A stretch of 64,000 nt of DNA from Bacillota bacterium (lineage in GTDB: Bacteria > Bacillota > Clostridia > Christensenellales > Christensenellaceae), in assembly GCA_023408315.1 (NCBI GenBank), contig JAEYKI010000001.1, forward strand, positions 1 to 64,000, written 5' to 3'. The notes beneath the pieces were generated by a model. That model was not told where the DNA came from and did not search any database. It saw nothing but the letters and a program-made list of their open reading frames with translations. Of the stretch, positions 26,530-35,657 are shown piece by piece. Position numbers and translations under genes: made by a program. Position 1 is the stretch's first letter. Each line of letters opens with the position of its first letter.

Positions 26530-28638
26530 ATGGATATTCGGCAAGCCCTGTCCGCGGGACCGCAGGCGGCCTTTGCGCAATCAAAAGCAAACGCGGTGCT
26601 CGCTCGCTTTCCCTGGAAGATTTTTTCCGTTGCTTTTGCGGCGGCCTATCTGATGATTGTATGCTATTTTGGAGTTGTCAATCCGTCTTCCATAGCCGCG
26701 TATTTTCTGGGGCAAATCGCCTTTACGCTCATTCCGGGCATGGCCCTGGGAGCCGCTCTTTCGGTTTCGGGGGAAAAAGTCAAGTTTCTTATTCTTTCCT
26801 ATTTTCTTGGTATTTTCATCAACATTGTTTTTTATGTTGTTTTCTATTTATTGCGCCTGCAGGATTTTCTGCTGTACGGCATGACAGCAGCATCCGCTCT
26901 GAGCGTTTTTTTACTGATTAAAAAAAGGGGCTGGCTTAAATCGTTGCCCACAAACAACGCGGGCGGGGCGGCCCTTTCCATTGTGACAGCCGTATGCCTG
27001 TACATGCTTCTCTCCTACACCATATTCAACAATTTTGCGCCGGACGCAACGCCCAACACCCTTTATTACCACGACATGCTCTGGAACACAGGCAACATCA
27101 CAGCGCTGTACCTTGGTTTTCCGCCGCAGGACATACACAATCTGGGGCTTTCCTTCAACTACAACTACCTGTACACCATGTTTCTGGCCGTATACAAAAA
27201 CCTGTTTGGCCTCTCGTCCTTCGACCTTAATTTCAAACTGTTCGCAGTCACGCAGATGATGCTGTTCACATCATCCGTCTACCTGCTGTTCCAGAAGTTC
27301 ATTAAAAACATGGCCTGGGTGGCGGCGGCCATTATGCTCGTTTTATTTGCGGACGGGATATTGTTTGCGCACATTCTGTGGGCCGCTTTTTCCACAACCT
27401 TTGGGCTTGTGTTCTGTGCGCTCACCGCTTACTATTTCTTTAGGTATGCGCAAAACATGGAGACGGCAAAATTGGGGGACAAAAACTTCTGGCTCATGGT
27501 CTTATTCTTTGGCATGGCGTCTTTTGCCAAAAGCACATTCGCGCTGGTACTGCTTGCGGGCATAGGCTCGGTACTGCTTTATCAACTATTCCGCAAAAAA
27601 AACGTTCAAATTACCCTGCTGCATGGCGTTGTGATCATCGCCGTCATGGGGCTTGCTTATGCGGCTGTATATGTAAACGTATATGGATTCAATGGTCTTT
27701 CCCGCCTTCTTGCCGCGCCCATGCTGGATGCAAACCCGTCCTATTACCAATGGGCCATGCAAAATTGGGGCGGCACGCTTTCCCCCACGCTCATCAAACT
27801 TTTGTGTTACCCGGTATATCTGGCAACCCAATATACAACTGTTACGGCCTCCTTCTTTATATTGCTTGCGGCCATTGTCAAATGGCGCAAAGACGATATA
27901 AAAAACGAATTGTTCTTGCTGGCTTCCATCGTGTTCGGTGTTGTGCTCGCGTCCGTGTTCACCCAGCCGGGCGGCTCCAACATTCTGTTCATCATGATCT
28001 GCCAGCCGCTTGCCCTGCTGGCTATCGCCATGGTGTTTGCGAAATACTTTGCGCAAAAAAACGCGAGGCCGACTCTGCGCCGCGTGCTGTGCGTTGCGGT
28101 CTGCGCGCTTGTTGGCCTGCAGACAATATTCACCATTCAAGGCATAATGGCAGATATCACGGCCAACGGCCGCATCAAACAGTACCCGCCGCTGGCCTAT
28201 ACGGACCATCCGGTGGTAAAGGATACTTCGGATGCCAACTCCATATCCTACTGGGAATACCTGGGGATGCTCTGGCTGCGGAACAATACGCCCGGGGATG
28301 CCGTTATAGCAGGCGACCGTATTTACTACACGCCCAGCGAAGTGATGATGGACGCGCGGTATTATTACTACACCGCGTTTTCCGAGCGGCAGTTTTATCT
28401 GGAAGGATACCAGTACACCAACACCAGCCAGAAAAATTTTGAGGAAATCATTCAGGACAAACTGGAAATCTTACGGCGCGTTTACCAGAACGATCCGGAC
28501 GCAATCGCCGCGCTGAAGCAGGCGGGGGTTACATACCTTGTCCGCACAGATTTCATACATAGCGCTTTCCAGCTTGACCCGCAGTATGGCAGAATTGTAT
28601 TCGCCAATCAGGCAGTCGCCATCTATCAGCTGAACTAG
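26530..28638 (+). CDS. Large polytopic membrane protein, probable GT-C-fold glycosyltransferase
   Basis: A 702-residue protein with a soluble N terminus of about 30 residues, about 13 membrane helices and a C-terminal outside domain of roughly 130 residues (from about 560). A loop with NTLYYHDMLWNTGN and FPPQDIHNLGLSFNYNYL carries acidic and His residues where GT-C enzymes bind the lipid-phosphate donor. The C-terminal domain has many Tyr residues (DARYYYYTAFSERQFYLEG), often seen in sugar-binding parts of such proteins. The family is not named with certainty. The downstream membrane gene follows by 27 bases, so the two are probably co-transcribed. Confidence 0.7.
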   Translation: MDIRQALSAGPQAAFAQSKANAVLARFPWKIFSVAFAAAYLMIVCYFGVVNPSSIAAYFLGQIAFTLIPGMALGAALSVSGEKVKFLILSYFLGIFINIVFYVVFYLLRLQDFLLYGMTAASALSVFLLIKKRGWLKSLPTNNAGGAALSIVTAVCLYMLLSYTIFNNFAPDATPNTLYYHDMLWNTGNITALYLGFPPQDIHNLGLSFNYNYLYTMFLAVYKNLFGLSSFDLNFKLFAVTQMMLFTSSVYLLFQKFIKNMAWVAAAIMLVLFADGILFAHILWAAFSTTFGLVFCALTAYYFFRYAQNMETAKLGDKNFWLMVLFFGMASFAKSTFALVLLAGIGSVLLYQLFRKKNVQITLLHGVVIIAVMGLAYAAVYVNVYGFNGLSRLLAAPMLDANPSYYQWAMQNWGGTLSPTLIKLLCYPVYLATQYTTVTASFFILLAAIVKWRKDDIKNELFLLASIVFGVVLASVFTQPGGSNILFIMICQPLALLAIAMVFAKYFAQKNARPTLRRVLCVAVCALVGLQTIFTIQGIMADITANGRIKQYPPLAYTDHPVVKDTSDANSISYWEYLGMLWLRNNTPGDAVIAGDRIYYTPSEVMMDARYYYYTAFSERQFYLEGYQYTNTSQKNFEEIIQDKLEILRRVYQNDPDAIAALKQAGVTYLVRTDFIHSAFQLDPQYGRIVFANQAVAIYQLN

Positions 28639-28665
28639 AAAAAAACTTTAAACCAGGAGTCGAAC

Positions 28666-30438
28666 ATGGAAACATCAAAGTCTTCCCTCCGGCCATCCGT
28701 TTTTGGCCGCCAGCAGTCCCTGCTGCGTCTGCTTATCTACTTTGTACTTTTCCTGATCATAGGCTTTATTCTGTTTTATATTGCCCGCACCATCGCCTAC
28801 GTCGGTTATGGCACCATGGACGATATACAGATTCAAAACCTTTTAAACGGCTCCAAGGGCGCAAGCGACGGCTTCTGCAACCATATGAACGTGTTTCTTG
28901 GGGGCGCTATTGCATTTTTGTACAGGGCGCTGCCCTCCGTCAACTGGTACGGCATATTTTTGCTCGCAATGTTCCTTGTCTCCTGCTCCCTGTCCGCCGC
29001 TGCCATCGCGCAGCGGCTTGGCGGCAAAGCGGGATTTGCGGCAGCCTTTACTGTTTTCCCTTTTATCTATCTGGACTCCATGTACGGCTTTACCTACACC
29101 GTGATCTCATACGTAATGCTGGCCTGCGCTTTTGTGTGCATTGCGTACGCATTCTACCTGCATGACAAACCCAGGCGGCTCTTTTTGTGGATCTGCGCCG
29201 CCCTGCTTTGCGCGCTTTCCGTTATGCTCCGCACAGACGTCATCGTATCTGCCGCCGGAACAGGCGGTATCTACGCCTTATTCCTGCTCATACGCTATAA
29301 AAAGGAAGCCGTAAAGACCGCGGTTATAACGGCGGCAATACTGCTCCTTTCCTTCGGGCTCACAGGTATCAGCAATCTGATGTTTTCCACAGACCCGGTG
29401 TGGAGCGAATATTACAGGTTTAACGAGACCAGGATAGACATGCAGGACCGTTTCCATCCCGAATACAGCCAGAACCAGTCGGAATATGAAAAACACGGCT
29501 GGTCGGAGACGGATTACAACATGTTCTATTCCGCCAACATCCCGGACGACCCCCAGTTTTCCAACGAGAATCTGGAGCGGATCGACGCTTCGTACAAGGA
29601 TATCAGCCGGTTCAGCTTTAACGCTTCAGATATAATCGCTTCCCTCTGGCTGTACGCCTCCCACTCCCTTTTGTTTCTGGTTTTGCTGGGCTCGGTTTTT
29701 TTCCTGGCGCTTATCAGTTCCAAATCCAGGCTGCTTGCGGTTATCCTCTTCCTTTTTCCCTTCCTCACGCAGATTGCGCTGGTCATCATACAGCGGCCGC
29801 TTACAAGGGTGGTTGTGCCCCACTACTACATTTCCCTATTAATCCTGTTCTGCCTCATCAACACGCAGGTATTGCGGGAGAAATTTGCGGGCAAAGCCAG
29901 GCCTCTTGCCGCCGTTGCCCTTGCGCTGAGCCTGGGCGTATGCGTCTATCCGCTATACAATACATACAATTACTGCTTCCAGCTGGAAGAGCAGCGCCGG
30001 GACCCCCATGTGGCGGGAGATTACAACAACCAGCTGCGCTTGTTTGATTACTTCGCCCAGCACAAAGGCAACTTTTATATATACGCCATGGAACCCGCCT
30101 TTTACAGCTACAGCCAGAACCTGAGCATTTTTGATACAAAACCCAAGGAATATTACATTAACTCGTTCAGCATGGGCGGATGGGCGGCCCGCAGCAAAGA
30201 ATACGAATTGTTCAAGCAGCAGGCGGGCGTCTCTTCCCTGCCCCGCGATTTGATAGACAACAACCGCGTATTTTTCTCGGCCATGAACAGGCTTGATCTC
30301 TATACGGAATATTTCTACAAAACATACGGCATACCCGTAAAATATGAACTCGTCGATACTGTTTCGGGATATCCTATCTACCGTGTAAAAACGGCCTCCT
30401 CTCTTTCAGAAACAGGAGCAGTAACAAGCGGAAGCTAA
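28666..30438 (+). CDS. Polytopic membrane protein, probable GT-C-fold glycosyltransferase
   Basis: A 590-residue membrane protein. After a cytoplasmic N terminus and one helix (about 20-45) comes a short outside loop, YGTMDDIQIQNLLNGSKGA, whose Asp pair is typical of GT-C active sites. About ten more helices follow, with a large outside loop (about 245-325) and a C-terminal outside part from about 440. The preceding gene ends 27 bases upstream and AGGAG stands before the ATG. Its role in the glycan locus is probably transfer of a sugar outside the membrane; donor and acceptor are unknown. Confidence 0.7.
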   Translation: METSKSSLRPSVFGRQQSLLRLLIYFVLFLIIGFILFYIARTIAYVGYGTMDDIQIQNLLNGSKGASDGFCNHMNVFLGGAIAFLYRALPSVNWYGIFLLAMFLVSCSLSAAAIAQRLGGKAGFAAAFTVFPFIYLDSMYGFTYTVISYVMLACAFVCIAYAFYLHDKPRRLFLWICAALLCALSVMLRTDVIVSAAGTGGIYALFLLIRYKKEAVKTAVITAAILLLSFGLTGISNLMFSTDPVWSEYYRFNETRIDMQDRFHPEYSQNQSEYEKHGWSETDYNMFYSANIPDDPQFSNENLERIDASYKDISRFSFNASDIIASLWLYASHSLLFLVLLGSVFFLALISSKSRLLAVILFLFPFLTQIALVIIQRPLTRVVVPHYYISLLILFCLINTQVLREKFAGKARPLAAVALALSLGVCVYPLYNTYNYCFQLEEQRRDPHVAGDYNNQLRLFDYFAQHKGNFYIYAMEPAFYSYSQNLSIFDTKPKEYYINSFSMGGWAARSKEYELFKQQAGVSSLPRDLIDNNRVFFSAMNRLDLYTEYFYKTYGIPVKYELVDTVSGYPIYRVKTASSLSETGAVTSGS

Positions 30439-30483
30439 ATTTCGCCTGTTGTATACAGCATAACAATATGGAGGAAAGAAAAA

Positions 30484-31656
30484 ATGACAAGCTACTCTGT
30501 TTTGCATCAGACGCAACTGGTAACAGGACGTGGTTCCATCTCCTTTTTGTCCGCCATGGGCAAGAAACGTGCAGCCGTTTTTTATGACGGGCGCGTTATG
30601 GACGGCGGCGCCAAAGGCAAGCTGAGCGCCCTGCTGGCTGCCGGTGGCTGTGAATGCCGTTTTGTGGCGGATATACGCAACGAGCCTTTTTTTAGCGATA
30701 TCACGAATGCCGCAGGCGGTATGCGGGAATTTGAGCCGGACCTGTTTATAGCCATAGGCGGGGGTTCCGTAATGGATACCGCAAAAGCCGTGTGGCTCTT
30801 TTACGAACACCCTGAATTACCTTTTGAAGACGCCTTTAAACCGTTCCAAATTCCGGAAAGCACCGGCAAGGCCGTGCTCGCCGCTGTTCCCACAACCAGC
30901 GGCACCGGATCGGAAACAACCTGCTGCGCGGTTTTCGTCAATCAGGATACAATGCAAAAGCAGCTTATTCTGGGCTTTCCCATTATGCCTGCTTACGCCG
31001 TTCTTGATCCGGATTTTACAGACACCCTGCCCGGCCAGATTGCCGCGCATACAGGCATGGACGCGTTATCCCACGCAATGGAAGCCGCGGTATGCAGTGC
31101 TTCCTCCCCTGTGGTGGTAACCATCGCGCTTGCTTCCGCTCTGGATATCCTGGAAAATCTGCCCGCTTCCGTCACCGCGCCCGCAGGCAGCAAAGAAAAG
31201 GCCGTAGCACGCGAAGCATGCCATTACAGCGCCGCAATGGCTGGCGTGGCCATCAACAACGCCAGCGCAGGCCTGGTGCACACGCTGGACCAGCCCGGCC
31301 CGTATTTTAACCTGCCGCACGGGCTTGTGTGCGGCCTTTTGCTCCCATACACCACCTCGTTCCATTCGCCACACCCTGTGTACGCAAAACTTGGCCGCAG
31401 GCTGGGCTTCACAGGCAGTGACAGCGGAGCGTGCGGCTTCCTGCTCAACTATCTGTGGAAATTCAATACCCGGGTGGGCATCCCCCACAGTTTTCAGGAG
31501 CTTGGGATTTCAGAAGCAGATTTTATGGCAAAAATACCGGATTTCCTTTCCGGGCTGGAGAACTCCATGGCCGCGCGCCTGTCTCCCAAACAGCCAACTT
31601 ATGCGGAAGCGGAGCAATTATTAAAAGACGCTTACGCGGGCAATAAGCCTATGTAA
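30484..31656 (+). CDS. Iron-containing alcohol dehydrogenase family protein
   Basis: A 390-residue group III (Fe-ADH) dehydrogenase. It has the NAD(P) loop IGGGSVMDTAKAVW (about 91-104), AVPTTSGTGSE, the metal-binding region AHTGMDALSHAMEA, then NASAGLVHTLDQ and FNLPHGLVCGLLLP with further His ligands. GGAGG precedes the ATG. It ends a plus-strand run of membrane genes and faces neuA. Given the context it may oxidise or reduce a sugar precursor, as KdnB does for an 8-keto sugar acid, or it may be a plain alcohol/aldehyde enzyme. The substrate cannot be told. Confidence 0.85.
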   Translation: MTSYSVLHQTQLVTGRGSISFLSAMGKKRAAVFYDGRVMDGGAKGKLSALLAAGGCECRFVADIRNEPFFSDITNAAGGMREFEPDLFIAIGGGSVMDTAKAVWLFYEHPELPFEDAFKPFQIPESTGKAVLAAVPTTSGTGSETTCCAVFVNQDTMQKQLILGFPIMPAYAVLDPDFTDTLPGQIAAHTGMDALSHAMEAAVCSASSPVVVTIALASALDILENLPASVTAPAGSKEKAVAREACHYSAAMAGVAINNASAGLVHTLDQPGPYFNLPHGLVCGLLLPYTTSFHSPHPVYAKLGRRLGFTGSDSGACGFLLNYLWKFNTRVGIPHSFQELGISEADFMAKIPDFLSGLENSMAARLSPKQPTYAEAEQLLKDAYAGNKPM

Positions 31657-31665
31657 AATAAATGC

Positions 31666-31712
31666 AAAAAACCGGCTCCTGGTTCATCCCAAAAGCCGGT
31701 TTATTTTTGCTT
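31666..31712. terminator. Bidirectional terminator between the Fe-ADH gene and neuA
   Basis: AAACCGGCT (31669-31677) pairs with AGCCGGTTT (31694-31702). A T-rich tail follows on the plus strand and TTTTTTG on the minus strand, serving both converging genes. Confidence 0.85.
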
Positions 31713-31727
31713 AGCGGCGTTGCGCTT

Positions 31728-32423
31728 TTATGCTTTATGGCTGTACTGTATGACCGTTTCGGCCAACATAAAGTCAAAAATATCGTCTATGTCTATGGAG
31801 TTTTCCTTGGACATCACAACGGCATAGCTGCCCTCCCCGTAAGTATTGTCGTGATGCATCAGGTAATCTGTTTTTACAATATACAGCGCCCCGTTGATCC
31901 TGTAATAGGCGGGCAGCTGCTGCCTGGGCTTTCCGGCATACTGCCGGCTAATAAAATTCTCCAGGGAATCGTCCTGCGGCAGCATATTCGCCCAAACCGG
32001 CGGATGGTCTGCCTCGCATACGGCGGCTACCAGGTTGGCGTTTTTTTCTTTCAGCTTATCGTAGCCGCGCAGTATATCCGCTGCCTCTCTCATGGGAGAC
32101 GTGGGCTGCAAAATAGCCACGGTATCAAACTCCCTGCCCATTTCGCGGTATTTCAGTATTGCCTCCCTGGCGGCATCCCAAGTGGAAGAAGTATCCTTTG
32201 CCAATGCAGGGCTTCTCAGAAAGGGGACGCTTGCTCCTGCATTTTCAGCAATTTGGGCATACTCCTTGGAATCGGTTGAAACGAATATTTCATCAAACAC
32301 GTTTGCTTTTACGGCGGCCTCAACCGAATACTGCAAAAGCGGCTTTCCACCAAGCAGTTTAATATTCTTATCAGCAATGCCTTTTGAGCCTTGCCTTGCA
32401 GGTATGATGGCAATATTCTTCAA
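31728..32423 (-). CDS. neuA: CMP-nonulosonate (acylneuraminate/legionaminate) cytidylyltransferase
   Basis: Activates a nine-carbon sugar acid with CTP. The 231-residue protein has the signature IPARQGSKGIADKNI (about 6-20), LLQYSVEAA, VSTDSKEYAQIA, AILQPTSPMR (about 103-112) and INGALYIV, all as in NeuA/LegF. It is transcribed alone on the minus strand, away from neuB and neuC at 16-18 kb and legB/legC at 44-46 kb, although all three blocks serve one pathway. Confidence 0.93.
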   Translation of the reverse strand: MKNIAIIPARQGSKGIADKNIKLLGGKPLLQYSVEAAVKANVFDEIFVSTDSKEYAQIAENAGASVPFLRSPALAKDTSSTWDAAREAILKYREMGREFDTVAILQPTSPMREAADILRGYDKLKEKNANLVAAVCEADHPPVWANMLPQDDSLENFISRQYAGKPRQQLPAYYRINGALYIVKTDYLMHHDNTYGEGSYAVVMSKENSIDIDDIFDFMLAETVIQYSHKA

Positions 32424-32548
32424 GTTTAACCCCCCGCGCCTATTTTTTTACAGTATATCCGCAAAATATGTCACCAAAATGTCCGTAATGTGAACACCAG
32501 GTGAAATTATATATACATTTAACAATATTTTAACATATATTTTACATG

Positions 32549-32573
32549 TTGACACTATAAATAAAAATGTCAA
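32549..32573. repeat. Inverted repeat in the neuA upstream region
   Basis: TTGACA (32549-32554) and TGTCAA (32568-32573) form a symmetric pair in an AT-rich stretch between neuA and the ACP gene. It could be an operator or a chance pairing. A convincing neuA promoter was not found; the gap 32424-32636 holds this repeat and the ACP terminator. Confidence 0.4.
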
Positions 32574-32580
32574 TCTTTCC

Positions 32581-32619
32581 AAAAAAAACCGGCTTAGCAT
32601 TCGCGCTTTGCCGGTTTTT
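32581..32619 (-). terminator. Terminator of the ACP-containing operon
   Basis: Arms AAAAACCGGC (32584-32593) and GCCGGTTTTT (32610-32619) pair. On the minus strand the stem is followed by a T-run, 18 bases after the ACP stop codon. Confidence 0.85.
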
Positions 32620-32636
32620 AAAAACTCCCAATCAAG

Positions 32637-32876
32637 TTACAGTTTCTTTTGTATCAGGTCAACCATCTCACCCACATTTTTCAGGCTGCCCGCTTCCTCT
32701 ATGCTGAATTTAATGCCAAACGTCTTTTCCATTGCCACTATCAGGTTGATATGCTCCATGGAGTCCCAGCCCTCTATGTCTTCTGCAGCCGTATTCCGCG
32801 AGATATCCAGGCTCTCGTCATCAAACACGCTGCGGAATATTTCCTGCACCTGCCCCAAAACTTCTTCTTTAGTCAT
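32637..32876 (-). CDS. Acyl carrier protein
   Basis: A 79-residue acidic ACP. The phosphopantetheine Ser is in IEGWDSMEHINLIV (about residues 34-47, Ser at 39). It overlaps the FkbH-like gene upstream by 8 bases. FkbH-type proteins load a glyceryl group from a glycolytic 1,3-bisphosphoglycerate onto a dedicated ACP, so this ACP is probably a glyceryl carrier for the glycan locus and not a fatty-acid ACP; no fatty-acid gene is near. Confidence 0.92.
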   Translation of the reverse strand: MTKEEVLGQVQEIFRSVFDDESLDISRNTAAEDIEGWDSMEHINLIVAMEKTFGIKFSIEEAGSLKNVGEMVDLIQKKL

Positions 32877-34644
32877 TCAATCGCACCTCCATCACCCGGT
32901 TCATAGTTTCATATGCCTCTGGAATCACGTATTCCCATTCGCCCCGGTCTTCGTCCCTTTGCACGGCGCGGAATCCCAGAGCCCCGTACAGTTCCTGCAC
33001 CAGAGCGTTTTTGCCGGTTTTGATATATGTTCCTTTAATCTTGCCAACGCCCAGTTTCCGGCACCGCCGAACCAGTTCGTCAAACACAGCCAGTTCCAGG
33101 TCCCGCTTGAAAACCCGGCAGCTCATCACCCACAGGTCTATCTCCGCCAAATCTCCAATTACGCCCGCCAGCAGCACGCTCACAAGCCCGTTGTCCCCGT
33201 ATTTATCCTGCAACCGCGCACATATGGTAATACCCTGTTGCGTATAGCAGCGTACCTCTTCCTCCGTATACCGGCGTGTGGTCAGGTTAAACTGGTTTGT
33301 TTTGTTAATCAGCTGCGTTGCCCGCTGCAGGTTGGATTCGCCAATCGGCTCCAAATTGCACGCCATCTGGAGTGATTTTAAATATTCCGTGTAATCCGCA
33401 AACCGGTTTTGCTCTTCCGCCCGTTTCGCGTTGGCCTTGTAATATTCGTTGCGCCTGGTGTCGTCCGTGGAGAGGGCCGTCACTTCAAACCAGCCGGACT
33501 GGTCCAAAATCCGCACATACTCTTCCGGACCGTTCAGTTCGGGCACGGCCAGGCCGGGCAGGCTGGCTGCCGCCAGTTCCCGCTCCACCGGGTTGTCGTC
33601 CGCATATACCATGCTCTCGGGCAAAATATTAAGCGTTTGCGCCACTTCCGCAATGTTGCGGTCCTTGTTTGCCCAGTTTGCCTTGAACACAATAAAATCG
33701 TCCCGTTTCAGCACGCTGGACGGATGTTCAAACCCCTGCAGGGCTATTGCTTTATCATTTTTGGAGCAGACATTCAGAGATATGCCCGTGGCGGACAGCG
33801 CCTTTACGTAATTCTGAAAATCCCGGTACGCCATGCCCTCCGGCGTCTCAATGCCAAGGCGGATATTCTCCACCCCGTCGTCGCCAATCACGCCGCCCCA
33901 CAGCGTATTATCCAGGTCCAGCACCAGCGCTTTTTTGTTTTTGCCGAATACAGATTTAATGATGTTCGCAATATTATGGGCTGCAAGCGGAATCGCGTCC
34001 ACCGCAAACGGATATTTGTACATATACCACTGCGCGTTGTCGTACCAGCGCGCAAGGCCAAACCAGGACGCCTGGTAATGCAGGTCGTTGATATATACGC
34101 GGGGGTTGTTTTGCGCGTATTCGTGGAACATACTGTTGACTGCATTGATAAAGCGCACCCCGCCGGCCGGGTTCACCGCGTCGCTGTTGCCAAGCGGGCG
34201 GCACGGCGGCTCTTCAAAGTTGTTCTGCACCACCGGGCAGCCAAGGCGCTCCCGCACAGCCTCCCATATCTGCCTAAAGCGTGCAAACACCGCCTCCGCG
34301 CGGGCCCGCACAGCCTCGGGCGGCTCTCCCGGCGCAGGGTATTCCTCTATGTTTTTGTTGCTGGTGTGTATGTATACAATGTCAGGCGCAAACGCGGCCA
34401 GCTCCGGGTCTCCGTAGACCGCTTCCTCGTAAAACCGGTTGTACTGCCCTTCCCAGAATATTGGTTTGATGCCATGGTTCAGCAAAAAAAGCTCCAGCAT
34501 GTTTTTTGTCTCGCCCACGGTGGAACCGCCCAAAATGGCCACTCTCTTTTCCAGCAGCCCGGTATTCGCAAGAAGCTGCCGCCGCAGGGACTTCTTTTTT
34601 TGCAATATGTACGCGCTGTCAAACGGATATTCCAGTTCTTTCAT
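32869..34644 (-). CDS. FkbH-like HAD-IIIC protein (glyceryl-ACP loading)
   Basis: A 591-residue protein of the FkbH family. Residues 1-210 form the N-terminal domain (VAILGGSTVGETKNMLEL, YQASWFGLARWYDNAQWY). A HAD-IIIC phosphatase domain follows with motif I ALVLDLDNTLWGGVIGDDG (about 240-258), NVCSKND (motif II) and VYADDNPVERE (motif IV). The C-terminal part (about 425-575) looks GNAT-like (DLWVMSCRVFKRDLELAVF, LYGALGF). In polyketide systems FkbH homologues dephosphorylate 1,3-bisphosphoglycerate and load glyceryl onto an ACP. It overlaps the GNAT gene upstream (ATGA) and the ACP gene downstream, so the three form one unit. Confidence 0.9.
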   Translation of the reverse strand: MKELEYPFDSAYILQKKKSLRRQLLANTGLLEKRVAILGGSTVGETKNMLELFLLNHGIKPIFWEGQYNRFYEEAVYGDPELAAFAPDIVYIHTSNKNIEEYPAPGEPPEAVRARAEAVFARFRQIWEAVRERLGCPVVQNNFEEPPCRPLGNSDAVNPAGGVRFINAVNSMFHEYAQNNPRVYINDLHYQASWFGLARWYDNAQWYMYKYPFAVDAIPLAAHNIANIIKSVFGKNKKALVLDLDNTLWGGVIGDDGVENIRLGIETPEGMAYRDFQNYVKALSATGISLNVCSKNDKAIALQGFEHPSSVLKRDDFIVFKANWANKDRNIAEVAQTLNILPESMVYADDNPVERELAAASLPGLAVPELNGPEEYVRILDQSGWFEVTALSTDDTRRNEYYKANAKRAEEQNRFADYTEYLKSLQMACNLEPIGESNLQRATQLINKTNQFNLTTRRYTEEEVRCYTQQGITICARLQDKYGDNGLVSVLLAGVIGDLAEIDLWVMSCRVFKRDLELAVFDELVRRCRKLGVGKIKGTYIKTGKNALVQELYGALGFRAVQRDEDRGEWEYVIPEAYETMNRVMEVRLND

Positions 34645-35657
34645 TCTTGACTCCTGGCCGTAAGGCTGGGCCTGTCCTGATCCCCATCACCCTTGAATAT
34701 TCTGAATCCTTCGTTGTCTGTGGTAAAATAGTCTATCCCTATGTTCTCCCGCACAAACGGCTCAAAATAATTGGGGATAATGTTGGTATTCCCCTCCCGC
34801 AGGGTAAACCCCGCCGCCTGCATCACTTCGTGCGGTATGCCATACTGGTAGAAGTCCACATACTCATAGCCGTTATTGTCCAGTAATTTTTGTATACCGG
34901 CGGATATATGCGCCAGGGGCTCCACGCCGCCAATCAGGTCCACCATGCGCAGCACCCTGGCGCCATTTGCTTCTATCTCCCGTGCAAACAGCAGGGTCTC
35001 CACCATTCCCGCCTGGTTCCTGATCCCGAACGCCTTATACCTGTAGACCGGGTGGTTAAAGTACCGTTTCTTTATATACCAGGGTTCCTTATAGGGCTTT
35101 GCGTCCCCTGTAATTTCAAAATCAAAGGATGTCTCCAGTTCCGCAAAAGAGCCGAACGGGGCAAGTTCATAGCCGTCTGCTGGTTTTACCGGCAGTATGT
35201 TTTTCTCGCCAACAAAGGCGATTTTATATTCGTTCAAATCCGCGATGCGGTAGTAATGCGCCAGGCTGCCCGTGTGGTATCCAAGGTACTGGTATATGCC
35301 CGCCACGCGCTTATTGATGCCGCAGGAGCCCACAACGCGCGCGCCAATGCTGCCCACAAGAAACTGCAGCACCTGAACCCCCAGAAAGGCGTTCTCCCCG
35401 GGCCGCGCCTTCCACATCACAATCATGGCGTCGCGTTTTTGTATGCCGTATGGTATGAATCCCAAAATGGCCTGCACTTCCAGCTTCCCCGGGTCCTCGG
35501 ACAGCACAAAGCATACTTCCTCCCCGCAGGTGTGCTCGTACTCAAAAAATGCACGGTCGTTCGCCAGTATGTGCGTGGCAGACCAGTAAGTTTTGATGAA
35601 CGCCATAATACGGGGAATATCGTCCCTGCCTGCCCGGCGGATTACGTTCTCAGCCAT
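34641..35657 (-). CDS. GNAT-family acyltransferase-like protein
   Basis: A 338-residue protein that appears to hold two GNAT-like halves. The first (about 5-150) starts VIRRAGRDDIPRIMAFIKTY and has GSCGINKRVAGIYQYLGYHTG, which resembles the acyl-CoA-binding and C-terminal parts of GNAT enzymes. The second half (about 165-325) has LRMVDLIGGVEPLAHISAGI. It is translationally coupled to the FkbH-like gene and overlaps the deacetylase gene by 8 bases. The likely role is transfer of an acyl group, perhaps glyceryl from the ACP, to an amino sugar. That donor is inference. Confidence 0.72.
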   Translation of the reverse strand: MAENVIRRAGRDDIPRIMAFIKTYWSATHILANDRAFFEYEHTCGEEVCFVLSEDPGKLEVQAILGFIPYGIQKRDAMIVMWKARPGENAFLGVQVLQFLVGSIGARVVGSCGINKRVAGIYQYLGYHTGSLAHYYRIADLNEYKIAFVGEKNILPVKPADGYELAPFGSFAELETSFDFEITGDAKPYKEPWYIKKRYFNHPVYRYKAFGIRNQAGMVETLLFAREIEANGARVLRMVDLIGGVEPLAHISAGIQKLLDNNGYEYVDFYQYGIPHEVMQAAGFTLREGNTNIIPNYFEPFVRENIGIDYFTTDNEGFRIFKGDGDQDRPSLTARSQE

